Shown: positions 38,038 to 46,729 of the stretch, in pieces
Numbering within the stretch: position 1 is the first letter of the stretch
Layout of the letters: every line of letters starts with the position of its first letter
DNA from: Spinactinospora alkalitolerans
Lineage (GTDB): Bacteria; Actinomycetota; Actinomycetes; Streptosporangiales; Streptosporangiaceae
Direction: 5' to 3'
NCBI RefSeq assembly: GCF_013408795.1
Contig: NZ_JACCCC010000001.1
Location: forward strand, 6,014,001 to 6,078,000
Length of the DNA: 64,000 bases
Notes under the pieces: generated by a model
What the model was told of the DNA's origin: nothing
Databases searched by the model: none
Seen by the model: only the letters and a program-made list of their open reading frames with translations
Position numbers and translations under genes: made by a program

Positions 38038-39126
38038 ATGACCAGCCTGTTCGAAGCGAACTCCGGTGCGGCCCGCACCACCGGCCTCGGCGAGATCCAG
38101 CGCGACGCCGCGCGGATCGGCGTCGGCGACAAGGCGATGATCAACGCGCGCGCCGACGTCAACCAGCTGCTCCCGCTGAAGTACCGCTGGGCCTGGGACA
38201 AGTACCTCGCCGGGTGCAACAACCACTGGATGCCGACCGAGGTCGCCATGCAGGCCGACATCGCGCTGTGGAAGTCCCGCGACGGCCTCACCGAGGACGA
38301 GCGGCTGATGCTCAAGCGCAACCTGGGCTTCTTCGCCACGGCGGAGTCGCTGGTGGCCAACAACATCGTGCTCGCCGTCTACCGGCACCTCACCAACCCC
38401 GAGTGCCGGCAGTACCTGCTGCGCCAGGCGTTCGAGGAGGCCGTGCACACGCACACGTTCCAGTACGTCTGCGAGAGCCTCGGCCTGGACGAGGGCGAGC
38501 TGTTCAACATGTACCGCGAGGTCCCCTCGATCACCGAGAAGGACGCGTGGGCGCTGAAGTACACCCGCAACCTGGAGGACCCGGACTTCGCGACCGGCAC
38601 GCCAGAGGCCGACCAGGCGTTCCTGCGCGACCTCGTCGCGTTCTACGTGGTGTTCGAGGGGATGTGGTTCTACACCGGGTTCGCCCAGATCCTGTCGCTG
38701 GGCCGGCGCAACAAGATGGTGGGGATCGCCGAGCAGTACCAGTACATCCTGCGCGACGAGTCGATCCACCTGAACTTCGGCATCGACGTGATCAACCAGA
38801 TCAAGATCGAGAACCCGCACCTGTGGAGCGAGGACTTCCAGGCCGAGGTGCGGACCATGCTGGCCGAGGCGTGCGCGCTGGAGGCGGCCTACGGCCGGGA
38901 GACCGTGCCGCGGGGAATTCTCGGCCTCAACGGCGAGTTGTGCGAGCGGTACATGCGTTTCGTCACCGACCGCCGGGCCGAGCAGATCGGGCTGGCGCCG
39001 ATCTTCGGGGAGGCGGACAACCCGTTCCCGTGGATGTCGGAAATGATGGACCTGAAGAAGGAGAAGAACTTCTTCGAGACCCGGGTGATCGAGTACCAGA
39101 CGGGTGGCGGCCTGGACTGGGACTGA
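38038..39126 (+). CDS. nrdB: Class Ic ribonucleotide reductase small subunit (radical Tyr replaced by Phe)
   Basis: The 362-residue R2 protein carries all metal ligands of the chlamydial class Ic type. They are Glu in [13 protein letters not shown] (position of Ct Glu89, Asp in class Ia), Glu and His in [10 protein letters not shown], Glu in [11 protein letters not shown], and Glu/His in [13 protein letters not shown]. The residue at the radical-Tyr position is Phe (HTHTF), the hallmark of enzymes that use a Mn(IV)/Fe(III) centre instead of a tyrosyl radical. The C-terminus [11 protein letters not shown] is also chlamydial-like. It is co-transcribed with nrdA and ends at a strong bidirectional terminator. 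Confidence 0.94.
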   Translation: MTSLFEANSGAARTTGLGEIQRDAARIGVGDKAMINARADVNQLLPLKYRWAWDKYLAGCNNHWMPTEVAMQADIALWKSRDGLTEDERLMLKRNLGFFATAESLVANNIVLAVYRHLTNPECRQYLLRQAFEEAVHTHTFQYVCESLGLDEGELFNMYREVPSITEKDAWALKYTRNLEDPDFATGTPEADQAFLRDLVAFYVVFEGMWFYTGFAQILSLGRRNKMVGIAEQYQYILRDESIHLNFGIDVINQIKIENPHLWSEDFQAEVRTMLAEACALEAAYGRETVPRGILGLNGELCERYMRFVTDRRAEQIGLAPIFGEADNPFPWMSEMMDLKKEKNFFETRVIEYQTGGGLDWD

Positions 39127-39146
39127 CCCCCTCGATCACGCGCGAC

Positions 39147-39183
39147 GGCGGCCCGGACCGGATGGTGCGCGGTCCGGGCCGCC
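39147..39183. terminator. Bidirectional terminator after nrdB
   Basis: GGCGGCCCGGACC and GGTCCGGGCCGCC form a perfect 13-bp stem with an 11-nt loop, between the convergent nrdB and ABC ATPase genes. Confidence 0.85.
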
Positions 39184-39234
39184 GCCTCCCCGCTGCCGTC
39201 GCCCCCCGGTGACCGCGGCCCGCGCCGGGCCCGC

Positions 39235-40026
<792 letters not shown>

Positions 40027-40129
40027 CGCGTCTCTCCCGCGTCTTCGAGTGCCGTCCTCCCGCGCGGATCCGCCGCGGGAGGGGCCGCGCCGCCTCCCGC
40101 AGGGGTCGCGGCGCGCGAGGAGGACGACG

Positions 40130-40819
40130 CTACCGCCGGTACTCGCCGACCCACAGCCCGGGGGCGCACCGGTGGAGGTGGGCGGCCATCTCGCGGTAGT
40201 CGCCGATGCCGCGGATGACGAAGCGCAGCCGCGCGCCGGGCAGGCCGGGCCGGGGCGGCTGCTCGCGCTCGGTGCTCTTCTGCAGCAGCTCCAGCCTGGT
40301 CAGGCCGGCCACGGACCGGGGGTCGCGCAGGAAGAACTCGACGGCGAACCTCTCGCGCCCGTCGTCGGTGGTGGCGGCGCGCACGATGGCCCTGCCGATC
40401 ATCCCGCCGAGGCTGGTGGTCGGCCTCTTCGGCGCCATCACCCAGCTCCCGCCGATCGCCCGGATCTGCGGCCAGGGCACGGGCTCCGCCTTCTTCTTGG
40501 TCACGTACCAGATCCCGGACCGGTCCACCGCGAGTCCGTGCGTACGCAGGGCCGCGGGCAGGGCGGCGATCATGAACAACGACAGGGCGCCGAAGAAGAC
40601 GGCGATCACCGTGGCGATGATGCGCTGGGCTCCCGGGTTGCCGCTCTCGGTGAGGAACCTCTCCGGCGACACCGCGCCGAGGATCGCGCAGACGGTGAAG
40701 AAGAACAGCAGGCCGGCGCCGACGAGCACGCATCCGATTCCGCTGCGCCCGTGGTTGACGAACGCGGCGTCGGCGGCGGGCCAGGGGCCGGGGTTCTTGG
40801 GGGGTGGGAGTCGGTCCAT
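40130..40819 (-). CDS. Two-pass membrane protein with PH-like domain
   Basis: This 229-residue protein starts at an ATG with AGGAGA upstream. It has two adjacent membrane helices (GCVLVGAGLLFFFTVCAI and AVFFGALSLFMIAALP) followed by a bacterial PH-like beta domain (HGLAVDRSGIWYVTKKKAEPVPWPQI) and a C-terminal soluble part. Its function is unknown. In-frame sequence upstream overlaps a dispersed repeat and is not counted as coding. Confidence 0.78.
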   Translation of the reverse strand: MDRLPPPKNPGPWPAADAAFVNHGRSGIGCVLVGAGLLFFFTVCAILGAVSPERFLTESGNPGAQRIIATVIAVFFGALSLFMIAALPAALRTHGLAVDRSGIWYVTKKKAEPVPWPQIRAIGGSWVMAPKRPTTSLGGMIGRAIVRAATTDDGRERFAVEFFLRDPRSVAGLTRLELLQKSTEREQPPRPGLPGARLRFVIRGIGDYREMAAHLHRCAPGLWVGEYRR

Positions 40820-40844
40820 GAGGGTGTCTTCTCCTGATCGAGGT

Positions 40845-40960
40845 CTGACTGCTGCGTTCGCGGGACGGGGCGGGCTTTGCGAAGCTCGGATCCACTGCAC
40901 CGCCGGCGCTGCGCGCACTGCGACGGCCGACCCCCTGCGCGAACCCGGTCGTCGGACATC
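40845..40960 (+). repeat. Dispersed intergenic repeat, family B, copy 2
   Basis: It contains CTGACTGCTGCGTTCGCGGG, GCCGGCGCTGCGCGCACTGC and GACGGCCGACCCCCTGCGCG, ending GTCGTCGGACATC. It matches the copies at 108-228 (inverted), 55728-55844 and 60417-60534. Flanks differ. The rest of 40820-41183 has no gene. Confidence 0.75.
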
Positions 40961-41183
40961 AGCGGGTCGAGGGCTTTTTCGGACAACGGGGGACTTACGG
41001 CCGGGTTGGACGCAGCCGGGGCCGGTGTCCGTTCCACCGATCCACACGTTTTCGGATCGATCCGGCCGCGGCCGCCACCTGCACGGACGGCGCGCGGCGG
41101 CCTCGATCGCCCGCGGCGCGCCGCGTGACACTCCCCGGAGGAAGTGGCGGAGCCGCCCCCGGATCCACTACAGTCTCACTCAA

Positions 41184-41199
41184 TCGAACACAGGTTCGA
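41184..41199. promoter_or_regulatory. Perfect LexA/SOS box
   Basis: TCGAACACAGGTTCGA is a perfect palindrome of the actinobacterial SOS-box form TCGAAC-N4-GTTCGA. It sits 12 bp downstream of a TACAGT -10-like hexamer and 20 bp upstream of ATG 41219, which is in frame with the AAA ATPase at 41402-42601. DNA-damage control of the ATPase gene is inferred. Confidence 0.75.
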
Positions 41200-41360
41200 G
41201 AGAAGGGAGACGGGGAGTATGACCACGGCAGCGCCCGCACCCGGCCGCACGGCGATACGGCTCGGTGGGGTCGGACAGGCTCCCCGCTCCTGTCTCGACG
41301 ATCGCCGCGCGCTCCAGCGCGTCGACTGGGGCGCCACCTCGTCTGCGGCTTTCTACCGCT

Positions 41361-41391
41361 CTCTAGAAGCGGCGCTAGAGACGCGTATAGA
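41361..41391 (+). promoter_or_regulatory. Candidate second promoter and operator of the ATPase gene
   Basis: CTCTAG and CTAGAG form an inverted repeat (41361-41366, 41375-41380), followed by TATAGA at 41386-41391, 10 bp before ATG 41402. This AT-rich patch inside a GC-rich region looks like a leaderless promoter. Confidence 0.45.
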
Positions 41392-41401
41392 GTCCCATCC
41401 C

Positions 41402-42601
41402 ATGGACCCCGTCCGGAATCCGTACGCCCCCGGCGCCGGCCAGCGTCCGCCGGAGCTCGCCGGCCGCGAGCGCGAGGTCCGGCAGTTCGAGATCGTGCTC
41501 GAACGCGTGGCGCGCGGGCGGCCGGAACGCAGCATGATCCTCACGGGGCTGCGCGGCGTGGGCAAGACCGTCCTGCTCAACACGTTCCGCTCGATGGCCA
41601 TCCAGCGGCTGTGGGGCAGCGGGAAGATCGAGGCGCGGCCCGACCAGTCCATCCGCCGACCCGTCGCCGCCGCCATGCACATGGCGCTGCGCGAGCTCGC
41701 CCCGCGGCACCGGGCGCCGGAGCGCATCGACCGCGTGCTCGGCGTGCTGAAGGCGTTCGCCCAGGCCAAGACCGACGACCCGAAGTCGGCCAAGGGCGCG
41801 AAGGCCGGCTCGCGCTGGCAGCCCGGCATCGACGCCGTCGCGGTGCGCGGCCGGGCCGACTCCGGCGACCTCGAAATCGACCTGGTGGAGCTGTTCGTCG
41901 ACGCCGCGTCGATCGCCACCGACCTCGGCGTGGGCATCGCGCTGTTCATCGACGAGATGCAGGACGTCCCGGCCGAGGACGTCTCGGCCCTGTGCACCGC
42001 CTGCCACGAGCTGTCCCAGATCGGCGGCCCGCTGATCGTGGTGGGCGCGGGCCTGCCGCACCTGCCGGCCGTGCTCTCGGCGAGCAAGAGCTACTCCGAG
42101 CGGCTGTTCCGCTACGCCCGCATCGACCGCCTGAGCCGCTCGGCCGCCGACCACGCGCTCACCGCTCCGGCGGGGCTGGAGGAGGTCGAGTTCGAGCAGG
42201 GCGCGCTCGACGCGCTGTACGAGGCCTCCGACGGCTACCCCTTCTTCGTCCAGGCCTACGGCAAGGTCACCTGGGATCTCTCCCTGCACAGCCCCATCAC
42301 CGCCGACGACGTCAGGGTGGCCGCGCCCGAGGCCGAGGAGGAGTTGGCGGTCGGCTTCTTCGGCAGCAGGTACGAGCGCGCCACCCCGGCCGAGCGCGAC
42401 TACATGCGCGCGATGGCCACGCTCGGGGACGAGCCCGTGCCCACCAACGAGGTCGCCAGGTCCCTGGACCGGCGCCCCTCCAGCCTCTCCCCCGCGCGCG
42501 ACAACCTGATCAAGAAGGGCCTGATCTACAGCGCCGAGCGCGGGCTGATCGCGTTCACCGTCCCGCACTTCGGCAAGTTCCTGCGCAGGCAGCCGGAGTG
42601 A
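41402..42601 (+). CDS. AAA (archaeal ATPase/AAA_16-like) ATP-binding protein
   Basis: This 399-residue STAND-like or ORC-like ATPase has Walker A ILTGLRGVGKTVLLNTF, a sensor-type Walker B GIALFIDEMQDVP, GPLIVVGAGLPHLP, and a C-terminal winged helix with PTNEVARSLDRRPSSLSPARDNLIKKGL. Such proteins act as molecular switches or DNA-linked ATPases. I choose ATG 41402 because homologues start MDPVRNPYAPGAGQRPPELAGR-like; ATG 41219, just after a perfect SOS box, would add 61 residues rich in Ala and Arg. Confidence 0.87.
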   Translation: MDPVRNPYAPGAGQRPPELAGREREVRQFEIVLERVARGRPERSMILTGLRGVGKTVLLNTFRSMAIQRLWGSGKIEARPDQSIRRPVAAAMHMALRELAPRHRAPERIDRVLGVLKAFAQAKTDDPKSAKGAKAGSRWQPGIDAVAVRGRADSGDLEIDLVELFVDAASIATDLGVGIALFIDEMQDVPAEDVSALCTACHELSQIGGPLIVVGAGLPHLPAVLSASKSYSERLFRYARIDRLSRSAADHALTAPAGLEEVEFEQGALDALYEASDGYPFFVQAYGKVTWDLSLHSPITADDVRVAAPEAEEELAVGFFGSRYERATPAERDYMRAMATLGDEPVPTNEVARSLDRRPSSLSPARDNLIKKGLIYSAERGLIAFTVPHFGKFLRRQPE

Positions 42602-42794
42602 GGAAGCGGCGCGCGTCCGTCGGCCCAGCAGCGCCTGTGCCCTTTAGCCATCATGGACCCGCTCAAGGAGAGGAACCTCGTCCTGCAATTCGCGAACCAC
42701 CGGTGGCCGACCGTCTCCCATGCCGTCCGGATAGGTCGGGTCAGGGTCGATCGGGGTGGGGCGGCGGCATCTCCCCACCCCGGCCCCGGTCGGT

Positions 42795-43109
42795 TTAGCG
42801 CAGCTGGACGGCACCGCTTTCTGCCGCGAAGCGGTTGCCGCAGTAGGCGCGACTCGTTGCGACATTGCCGTTGACCCATGGGCCATAAGTCTTCTGGGTG
42901 CCGCAGCGGGCGATCGCGCGGACTTCGTTGTAACTGTTGCCGCTGGAGCCCTTGCACACGGTGTAGACGTGCCCTCTGTCACTCGATATCACGGGAGAGC
43001 AGACCAATCCGGCTTCAGCCGCCGGAGCAGCGGCGCCCATAACCCCGAAGGACGCCACCGCCAAACCCAGACTCGCGGCGACGGAGACCAAGGTGCGTTT
43101 CATCGGCAT
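42795..43109 (-). CDS. Small secreted cysteine-containing protein
   Basis: This 104-residue protein has a clear Sec signal (KRTLVSVAASLGLAVASFGVMG, cleavage after AEA near residue 33). The mature part of about 70 residues has four Cys (LVCSPV, YTVCKG, ARCGTQ, RAYCGN), suggesting two disulfides. I do not recognise a family. The gene is isolated between the AAA ATPase and a gene-poor stretch. The nearby start at Met3 is equally possible. Confidence 0.78.
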   Translation of the reverse strand: MPMKRTLVSVAASLGLAVASFGVMGAAAPAAEAGLVCSPVISSDRGHVYTVCKGSSGNSYNEVRAIARCGTQKTYGPWVNGNVATSRAYCGNRFAAESGAVQLR

Positions 43110-43919
43110 GAAATGAGAACTCTTTCTGTCTTCCGGGCAGGTCCGGTTCTACGGGTCTTGACCCGTTCAGCGCACAGGCGGCCGACGTGGGAGCGCTGAC
43201 CGTTTCGCGTCGAACGGCTCAGAGGAATGCAGCCGCCGCGCAGGAGAGGTGCGAAGCGGTTTTCTGCCATTGGGATAACTCGATCGGTGAACTGGTACAG
43301 TCGCGGCGATCCACCGACGGAAATGGCCGCCGCGCGAGGTGTCCGCGGCGAGCGGGGAGGAGCGATGGCGCTGCCCCCACCCGGCGCCGAGGGTGTCGCG
43401 CGCGAAGCCATTCCATGGACGACTCCGGTCGCACCTCCGATAACAGCCCGGCGGATGCCGCTGAGCGCCGGAGGCGGCAGGCCCGCGATTCGGCAGCGAT
43501 ATGGGGCCGTTAACGGCCACGCCCTTGTATTTTCTTCGAATGAGTGAATCCGATATGCGCGCAGGTGGCGAACACATCGAAGGGCGCCCGGCGGCCGAGC
43601 CGCGACACGAAGTCCCGGCGCCCTTCTCACCGCACTCCGCGTCTTCTGCGACGCGTCGTGACGCCCCCGGAGGGCCGGCCGCCCGCTCCGACGCTCCGGT
43701 ACCGGACCGCCCCGCTGCCCTGCGCCGTCTCCCGCCCCCGGCAGCAGCGAACTGACACGACCGGGAGACCGACGCCCCGGTCAAGCACCCCCTGACAGCC
43801 CACGGCCACTGGATGCATCGGACTCAACCGTCCGGGGACCCGCTGTACGGGTCGACACTTCACGAGAGCTTCCGCGCATCACGCTCTCTAAGGCTTTCTA
43901 TGGATAACGCTAGAAAGCG
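43110..43919. other. Gene-poor region
   Basis: No open frame here has convincing composition or start. The only structure I see is GCTTTCTA/TAGAAAGC, an 8-bp inverted repeat at 43893-43918 directly after the MauE-like gene stop; it could end that transcript. Confidence 0.5.
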
Positions 43920-44786
43920 CTATACGGATTCATACGGCGTCGCCGGGTCGCTCCCGGTGCCGGGTCGCGGTCGCGGCGCGCCGTGGGGGGCGGTCTGCGG
44001 GGCGCCGGGCTCGGCCGGGACGATCGCGGCGCGCACGGCGGGGCGCCGCCCGCTCACCGGGACCCCGAACACGACGTCCACCGGGCGCCCCCTCCTGCGG
44101 CCGTTGAAGCGCACGAGGCGCAGGCAGCCCTGCCGCCACACGTCCACGGGTTCGGTGGAGGCGAGCACGTCCCGGTTGGCCCGCCAGGCCTCGCTGGAGC
44201 GCAGCCGCGCCATCGTCCGCCGCAGCGGCACCTCGCGCAGCTCGCACGGGACCGGGTGGGCCAGCCGCCGCGCGATCTCCTTCAGCTCGGGGGAGAGCGC
44301 GCCGAGCACCGCGGCTTCGGCCGCGAGCGCCAGACCGTGCCAGGCGGTGAAGCCCGCCGCCATCTCGACGCCGGAACCCGGCAGCCCCACGAGCGCCGCG
44401 GCGGCGAGCGCGAGCAGGCCCGCCCGCGCGATGCTGCGCCGGCCCACGGGCGTGCTGCTCACCCCGCCGAAGCAGCCGCAGCCCATCTCCGGGTCGCGCC
44501 TGCGCAACTGGAGCAGCGTCGCCACGGCGACGACGAACAGCACCGCCGTGGCGCCGCGGGCGAGGTCGCCGGGCAGGCCGACCAGGACCGGCAGCGACAG
44601 GCCGAGCAGCGCCTCGGCCCCGGCCGCGGCCAGCGCGGCCGGCCGGCGCAGGCGCACCGGAAGCAGGGCCACCCAGCCCTGCCCCCGCGCCGACCGGTCG
44701 GTGAACTTGGCCGCCGCGCCGAGCAGCAGCATCGCGGTCAGGATCGGGAACTGGGTCTCGCGGAGCACGTCGAGCACGTCGGACAC
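43920..44786 (-). CDS. MauE/DoxX-like membrane protein with CxC motif
   Basis: This 288-residue protein has four membrane helices, typical of MauE-domain proteins, and MGCGCFGG after helix two. That CGCFG motif is shared by MauE homologues thought to pass reducing equivalents or form disulfides. A cytoplasmic C-terminal part (about 155-288), basic and Pro-rich at the end, follows. The GTG start lies 2 nt after the upstream gene's stop, so the two are coupled. A redox role in folding a secreted partner is inferred. Confidence 0.8.
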   Translation of the reverse strand: MSDVLDVLRETQFPILTAMLLLGAAAKFTDRSARGQGWVALLPVRLRRPAALAAAGAEALLGLSLPVLVGLPGDLARGATAVLFVVAVATLLQLRRRDPEMGCGCFGGVSSTPVGRRSIARAGLLALAAAALVGLPGSGVEMAAGFTAWHGLALAAEAAVLGALSPELKEIARRLAHPVPCELREVPLRRTMARLRSSEAWRANRDVLASTEPVDVWRQGCLRLVRFNGRRRGRPVDVVFGVPVSGRRPAVRAAIVPAEPGAPQTAPHGAPRPRPGTGSDPATPYESV

Positions 44787-44788
44787 GG

Positions 44789-45745
44789 TCAGTCCACCGC
44801 CAGGGTCGCGTTGAAGCAGCCGTCCTCCAGGCGCCCGCCCAGGGCGACGAAGCCGGCCAGGGTCAGTTGCGCGATGCGGCCGCGCTCCTCGGTGGCGCAG
44901 GTGACGCAGCGATCGCAGAAGTGGCTGACGGCGGAGCCGCAGGAGGTCACCGGAACCGCCGCGGAATCGCCGGTGCAGTCGCTGCGCAGCCGCAGCGTCG
45001 CCCCGATGGACAGCAGCGGCAACGGCGCGCAGGAGGCGGCGCGGTCGCACTCGGGGCCGCAGTCGCTCGCGCGGTCCAGCGCGGAGTAGGCGGCTCCGGG
45101 CGCCGTTGCGCGCGGGTCGGCGTGGGTGTCGCGGCCCAGGACGGGGTCGTACCAGGTGACCATGCCCGATACGGACGTCGGGCGTCGGCGCACCGGCGGG
45201 CGCTGCGGCGTCTCGGCCACCGGGTAGGTCGGCTGCGACGTCGCCGGCAGCAGCGCCTGGACCACCCCGTCCTCCCACACCCCGATGGCGTCGAAGAGGT
45301 ATCCGGGCTCCAGCACCGAGTGGCGCACCCGCATGCGCCCGGAGGAGCGGTAGGGGATGACGGCGGTCCGGCGCTCGCGGTCGTGGCCGGGGTCGATCTC
45401 CAGGACGTCGCCGTCCCGCGCGGTGATGACTCCGGTGACGCGGGCCGGGTCCGACCAGACGCGTTCGGCCACCCAGCGGCTGCTGGGGTCGCGCCGGACG
45501 ATGATGTCCTGGCCGTGCCGCAGCCTGCTGAAGTCGACCTCGCGGCCGCGCCAGAACGTCGTGGACCGGGCGAAGACGAAGCGCTCCTCGCCTCGCGGCG
45601 TGGCCAGGCTGAGCATGTGCGGGCTGATGTCGAGCAGCACCCCGCGGGCGACCCGCTCGGCGGGGTCGTGCGGCGCGGGCGCGGCGCGGTCTCCCAGCAG
45701 CGCCGCCGCCAGCCGCCGGCGGGCGTGCGCGTCCACCGCCGTCAA
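44789..45745 (-). CDS. Cys-rich protein with DPBB/RlpA-like C-terminal domain
   Basis: This 318-residue protein starts at a TTG with GGGAGG 5 nt upstream. The N-terminal half (about 1-175) is a soluble beta-rich domain without a signal peptide. The C-terminal part starts GMVTWYDPVLGRDTHADP, has eight or more Cys (DCGPECDRAASCA, SDCTG, FCDRCVTC) and ends QLTLAGFVALGGRLEDGCF, which resembles a double-psi beta-barrel (expansin/RlpA-like). It is coupled to a MauE-like gene whose CGCFG motif could serve these cysteines. Confidence 0.7.
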   Translation of the reverse strand: MTAVDAHARRRLAAALLGDRAAPAPHDPAERVARGVLLDISPHMLSLATPRGEERFVFARSTTFWRGREVDFSRLRHGQDIIVRRDPSSRWVAERVWSDPARVTGVITARDGDVLEIDPGHDRERRTAVIPYRSSGRMRVRHSVLEPGYLFDAIGVWEDGVVQALLPATSQPTYPVAETPQRPPVRRRPTSVSGMVTWYDPVLGRDTHADPRATAPGAAYSALDRASDCGPECDRAASCAPLPLLSIGATLRLRSDCTGDSAAVPVTSCGSAVSHFCDRCVTCATEERGRIAQLTLAGFVALGGRLEDGCFNATLAVD

Positions 45746-46110
45746 GGTCGCCTCCCGGGGGTCGCACCTGCTGTGGCGTCAACGGCGTCCCGGACCCGCG
45801 AGGAGGCACGGGAACCCTCTTATTCTCTCCCAATCCAGGGCCGAAGGGCCCCAATCGCGCAGAATCGTCCGGACGAAACGCGCGGCGGGTGGCGCGGGGC
45901 CGGGGAAAGTTCGCCGCCGGTCCGGCGACGGCAGGCCCGCCCCCGCCGGATGTCCCGCTCCGCACCCATAGTCCGGTTTGTTGGAAGATGGCACTAATGG
46001 GAGCCAATGATTACATCCGCCGTGCAACAGTGATGAGCGTGAGGTTGTGATCGAGGGCGCGTCCCGGGACGGCGGCCGGTGCGCGCTCAGGGGACCGGGT
46101 CGGTGGTCGT

Positions 46111-46629
46111 GTGAGTGGGTCAACGCGGCAAACCAGGTATGAGGAGTTCTCCGACTACGTCGAGCGCCGCGGGCCCGCGCTGCTGCGCATGGCCCAGTCG
46201 CTGACCGGCAACCACGCCGACGCGGAGGACCTGCTGCAGGCCGCCCTGGTCAAGACGTTCTTCGCGTGGGAGCGCATCGCCAGCCCGAACGCCCGCGACG
46301 GCTACGTGCGCCGCGCGATGGTCAACACCCAGATCTCGGAGTGGCGGCGGCGCCGGCTGGACGTCTACCCCACCGATGAGATCCCGGAGCAGCGGGTGGA
46401 CGACCCCACCTGGCGCACCGACCTGGCCGACGCGGTCGGCCGCGCGGTCGACCGCCTGCCGCGGCGGCAGCGGATGACCGTGCTGCTGCGCTACTACGAG
46501 GACATGTCGGAGGCCGAGATCGCCGCGGCGCTGGGCGTGAGCGTCGGCACGGTGAAGAGCACCGTGTCCAGGGCCGTCGCCAAGCTGCGCCACGACGCCG
46601 ACCTCACCATCGAGCGCGCCAGGACCTGA
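46111..46629 (+). CDS. SigE-family ECF RNA polymerase sigma factor
   Basis: This 172-residue sigma factor has region 2 (LLRMAQSLTGNHADAEDLLQAALVKTFFAW) and region 4 with HTH (LPRRQRMTVLLRYYEDMSEAEIAAALGVSVGTVKSTVSRA). It matches the actinobacterial SigE family, often not paired with an anti-sigma factor. No anti-sigma gene is adjacent. GTG start; its target promoters are unknown. Confidence 0.92.
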   Translation: MSGSTRQTRYEEFSDYVERRGPALLRMAQSLTGNHADAEDLLQAALVKTFFAWERIASPNARDGYVRRAMVNTQISEWRRRRLDVYPTDEIPEQRVDDPTWRTDLADAVGRAVDRLPRRQRMTVLLRYYEDMSEAEIAAALGVSVGTVKSTVSRAVAKLRHDADLTIERART

Positions 46630-46726
46630 CCGCGGGGCCGCGCCCGCGGCCGTCGGCGGGCGCGGCCCCGCGGCGCTCCCGATCGCCGTGGCGCTCCCGG
46701 CATCGGAGCGCCGCGGCGATCGGGAG
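46630..46726. terminator. Double hairpin between convergent genes
   Basis: Hairpin 1: an 18-bp perfect stem (46630-46647 with 46656-46673). Hairpin 2: a 22-bp stem with one mismatch (46676-46697 with 46705-46726). Together they fill nearly the whole gap between the sigma factor and GH43 stops and should stop transcription from both sides. Confidence 0.85.
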
Positions 46727-46729
46727 CGG

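Noticed and set aside
40606-41131. N-terminal extension of the PH-like membrane protein
   Set aside because: The extension is encoded by the family B repeat; the ATG at 40819 has a good ribosome site and starts a normal membrane protein.
43187-43784. Several overlapping frames in the gene-poor stretch
   Set aside because: No frame has a convincing start, conserved motif or natural composition.
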